A stretch of DNA of 64,000 nucleotides from Bacteroidota bacterium (GTDB lineage Bacteria > Bacteroidota > Bacteroidia > Chitinophagales > Chitinophagaceae): NCBI GenBank assembly GCA_030706685.1, contig JAUZOA010000019.1, positions 1 to 64,000 on the forward strand, in the 5' to 3' direction. The translations under genes and the position numbers were made by a program. The stretch's first letter is position 1, and each line of letters begins with the position of its first letter. Below the pieces are notes generated by a model. It ran no database searches. It was not told where the DNA came from and worked only from the letters and a program-made list of their open reading frames with translations. Below, one piece after another: positions 8,554 to 16,898 of the stretch.

Positions 8554-8877
8554 CTAATTTTTTGTTTTGTATTTTTTCATGATGGTTTCCAATTTATTGA
8601 ACCGATCATCCCACATTTTGCGGAATGGTTCAATAAAGTCGGCTACTTCTTTCATTTTTTTTGCATTGATGTGATAGTAAATTTCCCTGCCGTTTTGCTC
8701 TTGTTCAAGCAATTCGCACTCGGTGAGTATTTGCAGGTGTTTTGAAACAGTCGGTCTTGCTGTGTCAAAATTTGCGGCTATTGCACCTGCTGTCATTGCT
8801 TGCGAAGCAACCAACAGAAGTATAGCCCTTCTTGTCGGGTCTGCCAGGGCTTGAAATACGTCTCGTCTTAAATTCAT
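8554..8877 (-). CDS. ArsR-family repressor of the AHSA1-DoxX operon
   Basis: The 107-residue winged-helix protein has the ArsR-family start ([17 protein letters not shown]) and recognition helix ([31 protein letters not shown]). It has no CxC metal-binding motif, so it is not an evident metal sensor. It leads the operon ArsR-AHSA1-DoxX. Its promoter lies between two copies of a 16-bp dyad (8881-8922), pointing to autorepression. It is close to the ArsR at 9216-9536 (roughly 60% identical by eye) but has a different operator. Confidence 0.9.
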   Translation of the reverse strand: MNLRRDVFQALADPTRRAILLLVASQAMTAGAIAANFDTARPTVSKHLQILTECELLEQEQNGREIYYHINAKKMKEVADFIEPFRKMWDDRFNKLETIMKKYKTKN

Positions 8878-8880
8878 TGC

Positions 8881-8927
8881 GTAGCTATTTGACTACAAAT
8901 ATATGTGTAGTTATTTGACTACGCAAA
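8881..8927 (-). promoter_or_regulatory. Promoter with tandem GTAG-N8-CTAC operators
   Basis: On the minus strand, -33 TTTG (plus 8924-8927) and -7 TATATTTG (plus 8896-8903) are 20 nt apart. Two near-identical 16-mers of the form GTAGYTATTTGACTAC (8881-8896 and 8907-8922) flank or overlap the -7 box. Each is an inverted repeat GTAG-N8-CTAC. Binding of ArsR to both would block the polymerase. The boxes are seen directly; the binding is inferred. Confidence 0.65.
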
Positions 8928-9147
8928 TTTTTCTGCGAAGTCAGGGAAGGACTGTCCTGCGAAAGTTGGTTGAGAGATGTTGTGCTGTTGAAGTCCTGCT
9001 ATGTCTGCCGGATAGGGAACTATTATCGGATAGTTCACCTATGACTTTACAAGTGTTGGGTTGTGCGGTCGTTTAGCCTTGCTGCGGCACCCTGCAACTT
9101 CAAACTTTCCCACATTTTCTCTTTGAAAAGAAATATTTTGCAAAAAA

Positions 9148-9199
9148 TTTGCGAAACCGAATAGTTGCGCATATATTTGCAACCGATCGGCTTCGCAAA
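9148..9199 (+). promoter_or_regulatory. Promoter inside a nested 52-bp dyad
   Basis: The -33 TTTG (9148-9151) and -7 TATATTTG (9172-9179) are 20 nt apart. Outer arms TTTGCGAAACCGA (9148-9160) and TCGGCTTCGCAAA (9187-9199) pair at 12 of 13 positions. Inner arms GTTGC (9164-9168) and GCAAC (9179-9183) share the same axis at 9173.5. The whole promoter thus lies inside one symmetric operator, presumably for the ArsR encoded at 9216. Confidence 0.65.
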
Positions 9200-9215
9200 C
9201 AAAAATTTAAGCACT

Positions 9216-9536
9216 ATGAGACGAGATGTTTTCCAGGCAATAGCCGACCCAACAAGGCGGGCAATCATTGCCCTAATTGCGTTGCAGGCAATGACTCCAA
9301 ACGCTATTGCCGACAACTTCAACACTACCCGGCAATCTGTTTCTAAACACCTCCGCATACTCACGGAATGCGAACTGGTAAAACAGGAACAACAAGGAAG
9401 GGAAATTTATTACTCACTTGAAATTGAAAAAATGAAAGAGATCGATAAATGGTTAATCCAATTCAGAAAGATCTGGGAAACCAGGTTTGATCAACTCGAC
9501 AATGTATTAGCAACAATTAAAAAACCAAAAAAATGA
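9216..9536 (+). CDS. ArsR-family regulator of a second AHSA1 module
   Basis: The ATG at 9216 (106 residues) matches the start of the paralogue at 8877. The upstream reading from 9165 begins with TTG inside the promoter and is rejected. The recognition helix is [31 protein letters not shown], with no metal-binding cysteines. Its stop overlaps the AHSA1 start by 4 nt (ATGA). The two ArsR modules are head to head but have separate promoters and different operators, so they may answer to different signals. Confidence 0.9.
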   Translation: MRRDVFQAIADPTRRAIIALIALQAMTPNAIADNFNTTRQSVSKHLRILTECELVKQEQQGREIYYSLEIEKMKEIDKWLIQFRKIWETRFDQLDNVLATIKKPKK

Positions 9537-10033
9537 CAAACAATTTGCTATTTGATTTTACCGTTGACAAAGCAAAAAAAACGGTATTCATAACCAGGGA
9601 ATTTGACGCCGACCTCTCGCTGGTATGGGATGCTTTCACCAAACAGGAACTACTGGACCAATGGTTGGCCCCTAAGCCATGGTCATCTAAAACAAAATAC
9701 ATGGATTTCAAAGTTGGTGGCAAAAGATTTTATGCAATGGTAAGCCCTGAAGGGCAGGAGCGTTGGGCAATCCAGGAATACACTTCCATTACTCCGAAAA
9801 CCAACTTTAAAATGTATAATGCCTTTGCAGACAAGAATGAAAACCCAGAATTGCCGGGCTCTGAATGGGATCATACTTTCAGCGAACAAAACGGAACAAC
9901 AAAAGTGAGTATTACTATTTATAATGAATCTCTTGCCCGTATGGAGAAGATGATTGAAATGGGCTTTAAAGAAGGATTCACTATGAGCATGACCAACCTG
10001 GAAAACCTATTGGCAACTTTATCCAAAAAATGA
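9533..10033 (+). CDS. SRPBCC / AHSA1-like START-fold protein
   Basis: The 166-residue protein carries the AHSA1 pattern [32 protein letters not shown] near the N-terminus and a C-terminal ligand-cavity helix ([18 protein letters not shown]). It is co-translated with the upstream ArsR (4-nt overlap). The ligand is unknown. Proteins of this type often act with an ArsR partner in small operons of Bacteroidota. It is longer than, and only distantly related to, the paralogue at 8083-8547. Confidence 0.85.
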   Translation: MTNNLLFDFTVDKAKKTVFITREFDADLSLVWDAFTKQELLDQWLAPKPWSSKTKYMDFKVGGKRFYAMVSPEGQERWAIQEYTSITPKTNFKMYNAFADKNENPELPGSEWDHTFSEQNGTTKVSITIYNESLARMEKMIEMGFKEGFTMSMTNLENLLATLSKK

Positions 10034-10082
10034 TAGGATTGCTAAATATTCACAAACTTAACTACGAAAAATAGGATTAAAA

Positions 10083-10517
10083 ATGAACGTAAAAGAACAG
10101 GTCAAAAAGTATATTACCGGCCAACCAGAACCAAAACGTAGTGATATGCAAGAGTTGCACGGCATTATTCTGCAAATAATGCCAGCATGTAAATTATGGT
10201 TCCTGGATGGTAAAGACAGCGAAGGTAAAATTGTTTCTAATCCTAACATAGGATATGGATCTTACACCATAAAATATACTGATGCAACAACCCGGGAGTT
10301 TTATCAAATTGGTTTGAGTGCAAACACAACCGGGATCTCTGTTTACATCATGGGCATCGAGGATAAGAAATATTTACTCAATACCTATGGAAAAAAAATA
10401 GGCAAGGCAAGTGTAACCGGGTATTGCATCAAGTTCAAAACTATAAAAGATATCGATCTTGATATATTGGAAGCGGCTATACAGGATGGCATTACGCTAA
10501 CGAATAAAAAAAAGTGA
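10083..10517 (+). CDS. DUF1801 domain-containing protein
   Basis: The 144-residue protein matches the DUF1801 fold: a helical start (QVKKYITGQPEPKRSDMQELHGIILQIMP), a central sheet (KLWFLDGKD..., NIGYGSYTIKYTD), and a C-terminal helix following KFKTIKDIDLDILEAAI. Its role is unknown. It begins 49 nt after the AHSA1 gene on the same strand and may be the third gene of that operon. It is a different sub-type from the YdeI-fused DUF1801 at 6415-6993. Confidence 0.8.
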   Translation: MNVKEQVKKYITGQPEPKRSDMQELHGIILQIMPACKLWFLDGKDSEGKIVSNPNIGYGSYTIKYTDATTREFYQIGLSANTTGISVYIMGIEDKKYLLNTYGKKIGKASVTGYCIKFKTIKDIDLDILEAAIQDGITLTNKKK

Positions 10518-10575
10518 TCTGATGAAGTCCTGCATAACGGTAATGTATGGCGTGATTTCCCCCCGATATTGTCGT

Positions 10576-10615
10576 TTTTACACAGTGTAAAATCCTGAAA
10601 CAGCTTCTATTTTTG
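10576..10615 (+). promoter_or_regulatory. Promoter and perfect dyad upstream of VOC gene
   Basis: A 17-bp perfect palindrome TTTTACACAGTGTAAAA (10576-10592) lies 15 nt before a -7 box TATTTTTG (10608-10615). It covers the -33 region, where no TTTG is seen, so it is a candidate activator or repressor site for the VOC gene at 10671. No matching regulator is adjacent. Confidence 0.45.
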
Positions 10616-10670
10616 TATTGTCAATAAAATTAAAAATAAAATATCCCTGCACGGAATAAAAATTAAAATT

Positions 10671-11105
10671 ATGGCAAGTATCAATCCTCACGTTAACTTC
10701 AACGGAAATGCCGAAGAAGCATTTACCTTTTACAAATCAGTATTTGGTGGAGAGTTTACAAAGATTATTCGTTTCAAAGACCTTGCAAGTGCTGGATTCA
10801 GCGTTGCGAAAAATGAAGAAAATAAAATTATGCATATTGCTTTGCCTATCGGTAAAAGTAGTATGCTGATGGCAAATGATGTTCCGGATATTATGGGAAA
10901 AACAAACGAAAATGAGAACAGGAGTAAAATTGTAATAACTGCAGAAAGTAAAGAAGAAGCAGATAAATTATTTAACGGGCTTTCAGTAGGTGGACAAATA
11001 GAAGGGCCTATTGGTGATAGTCCGTGGGGTACATATTTTGGTATGTTCAGGGACAAATACGGTATTGAATGGATGGTGGACTTTGACCCAAGAAATAAAG
11101 GGTAA
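10671..11105 (+). CDS. VOC family protein, PhnB-like
   Basis: The 144-residue protein has the PhnB/glyoxalase-like start (INPHVNFNGNAEEAFTFYKSVFGGEF), the MADVP-type segment (MLMANDVPDIMG) and the closing ...GTYFGMFRDKYGIEWMVDF. Proteins with this vicinal-oxygen-chelate fold form dimers and bind metal or small molecules. This subfamily is widespread but mostly uncharacterised. It has its own promoter with a 17-bp palindrome upstream. Confidence 0.9.
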   Translation: MASINPHVNFNGNAEEAFTFYKSVFGGEFTKIIRFKDLASAGFSVAKNEENKIMHIALPIGKSSMLMANDVPDIMGKTNENENRSKIVITAESKEEADKLFNGLSVGGQIEGPIGDSPWGTYFGMFRDKYGIEWMVDFDPRNKG

Positions 11106-11235
11106 ATAAATAACAGTTCCCCCACTAAGTTTTAAGCCAACAAACATTTTGGTTACTCTAATCGCTGTGATCTTCCTATTACAGGCGAACCGGGCAAGTA
11201 TTGCCTAAAAAATTATAGCATTTAAACAACATATA

Positions 11236-13710
11236 ATGAAAAAGTTAATATTGTTTCTAACAGTAGTGGTATTGCTGTGTTCAGCAGCAATGGCACAGCA
11301 AAAAATAACCGGGGTAGTAAAAGATGTACAGGGAAAAGCGGTGGAAAAAGCTACTGTGTCTTTGCTGAAGGGAAAAGATTCTTCAGTAGTAAAACTGGCA
11401 GTTACTTCATCAGACGGTAAATTTAATTTTAGTGTATCCGACAACGGTAGTTACATTATCAGCGTTTCCCATGTTGGCTTTACACCGCTTTATACTGCGC
11501 TGCCGCAAGTGGCTGCATCCGGAGATATATCCATACCCGACATTGTTCTTGAAAAAAGTACAGGCGATCTTGATAGCGTAACTGTATCAAGTAAAAAACC
11601 AATGGTGGAGGTAAAGGCAGATAAAACCATCCTGAATGTGGAAGGTACTATTAATGCCACAGGTACTGATGTACTCGGCTTGCTGCGTAAGTCGCCAGGA
11701 GTATTGGTGGATAAAGATGATAACCTGAGCCTTGCCGGCAAAAATGGAGTAAAGGTTTATATAGACGGAAAACCTACGCCGCTGGCAGGTGCCGACCTTG
11801 CCAATTACCTGAGATCAATTCAGTCAGCACAGGTGGAAGCGATAGAGCTTATCACCAATCCTTCTGCAAAATATGATGCTGCCGGCAATGCGGGTATTAT
11901 CAACATTAAACTAAAGAAGAATAAAGCATTTGGCACCAATGGTTCGGTAAATGCAGGTTATAATATCGGCGTATATCCAAAGTATAATGGCGGCATCAAT
12001 TTCAACCACCGTAACAAAGGCATTAATGTTTTTGGCGACTATAATTACAGCAACAATAAAGTCAATACAGTTTTTAACGTCTACAGGAGTGTTCTGGATA
12101 CCCTCTTTGAGAATAGCACCGACGCCATTATGCGTAATAAAAACCATGTTTTTAAAACCGGCGCTGATTTCTTCATTGATAAGAAAAATATATTTGGTAT
12201 ACTGATAAACGGGGATATTTCAGAAAACAGTTTTAATAACAACAGCCGCACCCCCATCAGCTTTGAACCCACCGGCTTGGTGGACAGGGTGCTGGTGGCC
12301 AATAATGTTAATAAGATGAAGGGGAACAATGTAAACTTCAACCTGAACTACCGATTTGCCGACACTGTCGGGCATGAACTTAACTTAGATGCTGACTATG
12401 GCCTCTTCAGGAATAAAGGAAACCAGTTGCAGCCCAATTTTTATTATAATGCAGCCGGGACCTCGTTGCTGAGCCGGGTGATGTACCGCTTTATTAGCCC
12501 TACCAATATTGATATTTACACCTTCAAAGCAGATTACGAGCAGAATTTCAAAAAAGGAAGACTTGGTATCGGCGGTAAAATTTCAGCAATAAATACCGGG
12601 AATAATTTTCAGCGGTATAATGTCAGCGAGTTGAAACCGGAAGTGAAATCACTGGACGTTTCAAGAAGCAACCAGTTTGATTACAAAGAAAATATCAACG
12701 CTTTATATGTAAACTACAACCGTCAGTTGAAAGGTAAAATGATACAGTTTGGGGTGCGTATGGAAAACACGGTTTCCGCCGGTGATTCCTATGGCCTTAA
12801 TACAAACGGCACTATTAATACGGGCAGCAAACAAACATTTAAACGCAATTATACCGACCTGTTCCCCAGTGCCGCCATTACCTTCAATAAAAACCCGATG
12901 AACCAATGGGGGCTTTCTTACAGTCGGAGGATTGACAGACCCGCCTACCAGGACCTGAACCCTTTTGAATTCAAATTAGACGAATATACTTTTCTGAAGG
13001 GGAACCCCAATCTGAGACCACAATACACCAATATTGTAACACTGACCAATACCTATAAGTACAAACTAAATACATCATTCAGCTACAGCCATATAAAAGA
13101 TGTGTTTGCCTTCCTGGCGGATACAACAGAAAAATCAAAGGGTTTTCTAACCCGCAAGAACCTGGCGACCCAGGATGTGGTGGCACTGAATATCAGCTAT
13201 CCTTTTATGTACAAAACCTATATGGCTTTTGTAAACTTTAGCGGTAATTATTCTCATTATAAAGCTGACTTTGGCGGCGGTAACAGGGTAGTGGATTTAA
13301 ATGCAGCTTCGTTTAATATTTATATGCAGCACAGCTATAAGTTTGGAAAGAAACAGGAATGGACAGCAGAAGTAAGCGGCTGGTATAATTCACCGGCTAT
13401 CTGGGAAGGCGCTTTCAAAAGCAAATCTATGTGGACGATGGATGCCGGTATGCAGAAAACAATATTAAAAGGCAAAGGCACTTTCAAAGTTTCGGTATCT
13501 GATATTTTCTTCAGTATGAAGTTCAGCGGCTACAGCAATTTTGCCGGACAATACAGCAGGTTCAGCGGAACCTTTGAAAGCCGCCAGATTAAAACAGCGC
13601 TTACATGGAGGTTTGGCAGTAATACCGTGAATGCCGCCCGCCAGCGCAAAGATGCTTCCGAAGAAGAAAAGAAAAGAACCAAGAGCAGCGGCGGATTTGG
13701 AAATAACTGA
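11236..13710 (+). CDS. Outer-membrane beta-barrel protein, TonB-receptor-like
   Basis: The 824-residue protein has a signal peptide cleaved near AMAQ (residue 20). A carboxypeptidase-regulatory-like beta-sandwich follows (about 22-105; ITGVVKDVQGKAVEKATVSLL). Then come a plug-like domain (about 110-225; VYIDGKPTPLAGADLANYLR) and a long beta-barrel to about residue 790, ending in a short charged tail. This is the OMP_b-brl_3 family, related to TonB-dependent receptors but without a visible SusD partner. It ends at a strong hairpin terminator. Substrate unknown. Confidence 0.9.
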   Translation: MKKLILFLTVVVLLCSAAMAQQKITGVVKDVQGKAVEKATVSLLKGKDSSVVKLAVTSSDGKFNFSVSDNGSYIISVSHVGFTPLYTALPQVAASGDISIPDIVLEKSTGDLDSVTVSSKKPMVEVKADKTILNVEGTINATGTDVLGLLRKSPGVLVDKDDNLSLAGKNGVKVYIDGKPTPLAGADLANYLRSIQSAQVEAIELITNPSAKYDAAGNAGIINIKLKKNKAFGTNGSVNAGYNIGVYPKYNGGINFNHRNKGINVFGDYNYSNNKVNTVFNVYRSVLDTLFENSTDAIMRNKNHVFKTGADFFIDKKNIFGILINGDISENSFNNNSRTPISFEPTGLVDRVLVANNVNKMKGNNVNFNLNYRFADTVGHELNLDADYGLFRNKGNQLQPNFYYNAAGTSLLSRVMYRFISPTNIDIYTFKADYEQNFKKGRLGIGGKISAINTGNNFQRYNVSELKPEVKSLDVSRSNQFDYKENINALYVNYNRQLKGKMIQFGVRMENTVSAGDSYGLNTNGTINTGSKQTFKRNYTDLFPSAAITFNKNPMNQWGLSYSRRIDRPAYQDLNPFEFKLDEYTFLKGNPNLRPQYTNIVTLTNTYKYKLNTSFSYSHIKDVFAFLADTTEKSKGFLTRKNLATQDVVALNISYPFMYKTYMAFVNFSGNYSHYKADFGGGNRVVDLNAASFNIYMQHSYKFGKKQEWTAEVSGWYNSPAIWEGAFKSKSMWTMDAGMQKTILKGKGTFKVSVSDIFFSMKFSGYSNFAGQYSRFSGTFESRQIKTALTWRFGSNTVNAARQRKDASEEEKKRTKSSGGFGNN

Positions 13711-13727
13711 TAAAGTGTGATAATATT

Positions 13728-13773
13728 AAATAATAAAGGTGCTTACAGAGTGCCTTTATTATTTAAGTTTTTT
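13728..13773 (+). terminator. Terminator after the outer-membrane protein gene
   Basis: A 12-bp perfect stem AAATAATAAAGG / CCTTTATTATTT (13728-13739 and 13753-13764) is followed by AAGTTTTTT. It starts 17 nt after the stop of the gene at 11236-13710. The A/T-rich stem base makes it potentially bidirectional. Confidence 0.75.
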
Positions 13774-13794
13774 ACATAGGCTATTGTCGTTCCT

Positions 13795-13998
13795 TTACGC
13801 TATCGTTGGTGTTTCCCGCTGAGTTGATACCGGATCAAACGTTGGGAGACTAAGGGAGCACCAACGACAATCCATGGTTCGCTTCGATGCGTTTTTTTGT
13901 CAAAAGGGAAGATCGCTATATTTCGCTTGTTGGTGCTCCCTTGCCTTACTAATTCACAAGACGCATTGGGATTGACGGGAAACACCAACGGCGTAAAA
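13795..13998. repeat. Double-hairpin repeat, copy C (complete element)
   Basis: The outer ends TTTACGC..CGTTGGTGTTTCCCG (13795) and CGGGAAACACCAACGGCGTAAA (to 13998) are inverted. Inside are two hairpins: GTTGGTGTTTCCC with GGGAGCACCAAC (13805-13817 and 13854-13865), and GTTGGTGCTCCC with GGGAAACACCAAC (13929-13940 and 13977-13989). No ORF fits. It has the look of a REP-doublet or MITE-like element; copies A and B are partial. Confidence 0.7.
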
Positions 13999-14010
13999 TA
14001 GCCATTCCAT

Positions 14011-14032
14011 TGTTGTACCTATGTTGTACCTC
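14011..14032. repeat. Tandem TGTTGTACCT repeats beside tRNA-Phe
   Basis: TGTTGTACCT (14011-14020) is followed directly by ATGTTGTACCTC (14021-14032). The same 12-mer ATGTTGTACCTC occurs at 2667-2678, about 100 bp inside the second tRNA-Phe fragment. Direct repeats next to an att site can be integrase arm sites; that role is inferred only. Confidence 0.5.
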
Positions 14033-14035
14033 AAT

Positions 14036-14068
14036 AAAAAAGCGATCACAACTTTCGTTATAATCGCT
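14036..14068 (-). terminator. Terminator of tRNA-Phe
   Basis: On the minus strand AGCGAT (plus 14063-14068) pairs with ATCGCT (plus 14041-14046), with AAC/GTT extending the stem, followed by a run of six T. It lies 13 nt after the tRNA 3' end. Confidence 0.65.
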
Positions 14069-14080
14069 TCTTTTTCTTCG

Positions 14081-14153
14081 TGGTGTGGGGCGGGATCGAA
14101 CCGCCGACACAAGGATTTTCAGTCCTTTGCTCTACCGACTGAGCTACCGCACC
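14081..14153 (-). tRNA. tRNA-Phe (anticodon GAA)
   Basis: The minus strand folds as a 73-nt cloverleaf: acceptor GGTGCGG/CCACACC, D stem GCTC/GAGC, anticodon stem AAGGA/TCCTT with loop CTGAAAA (anticodon GAA), variable GTGTC, T stem GGCGG/CCGCC with loop TTCGATC, and discriminator A. CCA is not encoded. One acceptor pair, C5-A68, is a mismatch. The two decayed 3' halves in this window also carry A68, which fits a 3' half delivered by an integrated element. Confidence 0.93.
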
Positions 14154-14272
14154 ATCCTTATTGAATACCTGCCGGTTAAAGATTTTAGCCCGCTCCTTAA
14201 ATCGGGCTGCAAAAATAAGGTTATCACGCTAAAATTGAAAACTTTTAAGCTAAAAGCTAATGGCTAATAGCC

Positions 14273-16558
14273 CTACATCCCATATTCGCTTAAAAACTTG
14301 ATCCGCATGATCTTTAATTGCTCCCAGTTAAAATCATGCTCCGCCAATTCTTCCCGGGCTACCTGCAAAGAAGATGTCTCGCAGCCCTTGAAATACTCAA
14401 TGATCTCATCCTGGTCATCCGCATCCAGCATTTCATCAATGGCATAATCAAGGTTTAGCTTGGTGCCGCTGGCCGCGATAGTTTCCATCTCTTCCAGCAT
14501 CTCATCCATTCTCCAGCCTTTATTTTTGGCGATCGTTTCCAGGGAAACTTTCTTATCCGTATTTTGAATGATATAAACCTTGTTGCCGCTTTTATTCACA
14601 ACGCTTTTCATCACAAAATCATCGGGCTTCTCAATATTATTCTCTTCAACGTATTTTGCGATAAGATCAATAAACGGTTTGCCATAGCGCAGGGCTTTCC
14701 CCTTGCTCACTCCCTGGCATTTTTCCAGATCTGTAAGGGTAGTAGGGTACAAAGTCGCCATATCCTGCAGGGATGATTCAAGGAAAATGACAAAAGGCGG
14801 AAGCCCTTTCTTTTTCGCTTCTTTCTGGCGTATCTCTTTCAGCATCTCAAAAAGCTTTTCGTCCGCGGCGGCGCCGCCTGCTGCTTCTGCTCCTTCCTCA
14901 TCATCGGCATTGGCTTCTTCAAATAAATTATTCAGAACGATCTTAAATGTCTTCGGCTTTTTGAGAAAAGCTTCCCCGGCTTTGGTGATCTTTAATACCC
15001 CGTATTCTTCAATATCTTTTTTCAACAATCCCTCCAGCAGCATCTGGCGGATCAACGAATTCCAGAAATAGCTTTCCCTTTGATTCCCGCTGGCAAATGC
15101 TTCCAGCCCATCATGCCGGTACATTTGTATCTGCGGGGTAAGCCTTCCCGTAATAATATTTACCGTGTAATCTGTGGCAAAGCTTTCATTCAACGCTTTT
15201 ATCGCTTTCAGCGCTATTACAACCTCGTCCTTTGCTTCTATTCTTTCTTTAGGATTTTTACAGTTATCGCAGTTACCACAAGCCTCCTTCTTATATTCTT
15301 CTCCGAAATAACTCAGCACCACTTTGCGCCGGCATACCCCGCTTTCGGCATAGGCCACCGTTTCATTAATCAATTGCGCTCCTACTTCTCTTTCACTAAG
15401 AGGCTTGTCGCGCATCAGGTGTTCCAGCTTGCTTACATCCTTATGCGAGTAATAAAGAACACATTTCCCTTCCAGTCCATCGCGGCCGGCACGACCTGTT
15501 TCCTGGTAATAATTTTCAATAGACTTGGGAATATTATAATGAATAACAAAGCGGATATCGGGTTTGTCGATCCCCATTCCAAAAGCAATGGTAGCCACGA
15601 TTACCTGTACATCTTCATTCAGGAACTGGTCCTGTCTTTCTGTTCTCAGCTTGCTGTCAAGCCCCGCATGATAAGCCACGGCCTTTATGCCGTTTGCCAT
15701 TAATATATCCGCCAGCTCCTCTGTTGTTTTACGGTTCAGCGTATAAATAATCCCGCTTTTAAGTTTCATTCCTTTGATAAAGCGGACAATGCTTTCATCG
15801 GTCTGGCTTTTTTTAATCTTGGGCTGGATCTCGTAATAAAGATTGGGCCGGTTGAAGGAGGAAATATAAATATGCGGATCGTGCAGGTCGAGGTTCTTTA
15901 CAATGTCGCTTTGCACCTTGGGTGTGGCAGTAGCCGTCAACGCGATTACCGGGAGATCGGGGTTTATCTGGACCATCATCTCCCTTAGTCTCCGGTACTC
16001 GGGACGGAAATCATGACCCCACTCCGAGATACAATGCGCTTCATCAACAGCAAAAAAAGATATTTTAAGGTCGGAGAAAAATTCAAGGTTTTCCTGTTTG
16101 GTCAATGTTTCGGGAGCTACATAGAGCATTTTTGTTTTACCCGTCAACAGGTCATCATGTACCTCTTTTATCTCTTTTTTTGTCAAAGTAGAATTAAGGA
16201 AATGCGCTACCTCGTCATTGCTGCTGTATCCACGGACCAGGTCCACCTGGTTCTTCATCAAAGCGATCAGGGGAGAAACAATGATGGCCACTCCTTCGCT
16301 GATCATGGCCGGGAGCTGGTAACAAAGGCTCTTACCTCCGCCGGTTGGCATAATCACAAATGTATCATGCCCGGCCAGCAGCGACTCAATGATCTTCTCC
16401 TGGTTGTCTTTGAACTTACTGAAGCCAAAATACTCCTGCAATGATTTGTGAAGATCAAGCCGTTTGATTCCGTTGGAGGATGTTTTTTCTTTTGCAGATC
16501 CTGAAGAAGCGGATTTCTTGTTTCCGCCCGATGATCTTTTCTCACTTGTTGTTGCCAT
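14273..16558 (-). CDS. recQ: ATP-dependent DNA helicase RecQ
   Basis: The 761-residue enzyme unwinds DNA 3'-5' in recombination and fork repair. After a Ser/Lys-rich tail of about 30 residues come the helicase core with Walker A (PTGGGKS, residues 71-77), DEAH (172-175) with HCISEWGHDFRPEY, and motif VI (QETGRAGRDG). The RQC zinc site follows (CRRKVVLSYFGEE, CGNCDNC) with its winged helix. An HRDC domain comes next (FVIFLESSLQDMATLYPTTL), then a C-terminal helix-turn-helix-like extension. The length and the extra C-terminal part are usual for Bacteroidota RecQ. It stands alone, divergent from kdsD. Confidence 0.95.
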   Translation of the reverse strand: MATTSEKRSSGGNKKSASSGSAKEKTSSNGIKRLDLHKSLQEYFGFSKFKDNQEKIIESLLAGHDTFVIMPTGGGKSLCYQLPAMISEGVAIIVSPLIALMKNQVDLVRGYSSNDEVAHFLNSTLTKKEIKEVHDDLLTGKTKMLYVAPETLTKQENLEFFSDLKISFFAVDEAHCISEWGHDFRPEYRRLREMMVQINPDLPVIALTATATPKVQSDIVKNLDLHDPHIYISSFNRPNLYYEIQPKIKKSQTDESIVRFIKGMKLKSGIIYTLNRKTTEELADILMANGIKAVAYHAGLDSKLRTERQDQFLNEDVQVIVATIAFGMGIDKPDIRFVIHYNIPKSIENYYQETGRAGRDGLEGKCVLYYSHKDVSKLEHLMRDKPLSEREVGAQLINETVAYAESGVCRRKVVLSYFGEEYKKEACGNCDNCKNPKERIEAKDEVVIALKAIKALNESFATDYTVNIITGRLTPQIQMYRHDGLEAFASGNQRESYFWNSLIRQMLLEGLLKKDIEEYGVLKITKAGEAFLKKPKTFKIVLNNLFEEANADDEEGAEAAGGAAADEKLFEMLKEIRQKEAKKKGLPPFVIFLESSLQDMATLYPTTLTDLEKCQGVSKGKALRYGKPFIDLIAKYVEENNIEKPDDFVMKSVVNKSGNKVYIIQNTDKKVSLETIAKNKGWRMDEMLEEMETIAASGTKLNLDYAIDEMLDADDQDEIIEYFKGCETSSLQVAREELAEHDFNWEQLKIMRIKFLSEYGM

Positions 16559-16898
16559 TACTCTGGTTTTCTTTCCCTCAACAAATAAAATTGGATTTAT
16601 ATTGTTGTTTTCAAAAGATAATGCTTTTTTCTTAAACTATTGAATTGATCGCCGGTTCTTTTCGCAGCAACCATTCTAAATACCCGATATTGATGACAGG
16701 AAATATTCTTTACACCGGATCCGGGAGCCTGGCCGCGCAGCGACCCTCAGCCACATCATCATACTGGCACCCGCGCAAGCAGCAGGACGGCGAATGTACG
16801 AAATGACTCTTGCTTTAGGAAGCCTTAAAGGTTAAAATCGGGCGAATATCCTTTATCTGCTTACTTCATGGCAAAACCTATAATTTTGCGCCTTGTCA
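16559..16898. promoter_or_regulatory. Divergent recQ / kdsD intergenic region
   Basis: This gap of 340 bp holds no ORF that looks real. A TAATTTTG (16881-16888) fits the -7 box for kdsD but lies only 10 nt before the ATG, so the message may be leaderless or nearly so. No clear -33 TTTG was found. Nothing else stands out. Confidence 0.4.

Noticed and set aside
8930-9147. Possible small gene between the two ArsR modules
   Set aside because: The minus frame at 9047-9364 crosses the promoter dyad and the second arsR in antisense; no conserved pattern.
14085-14267. Plus-strand frame of 60 codons
   Set aside because: Reads antisense through tRNA-Phe; an artefact commonly mis-annotated as a protein.
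15080-15703. Plus-strand frame of 207 codons
   Set aside because: Antisense to the RecQ helicase core; no family match.
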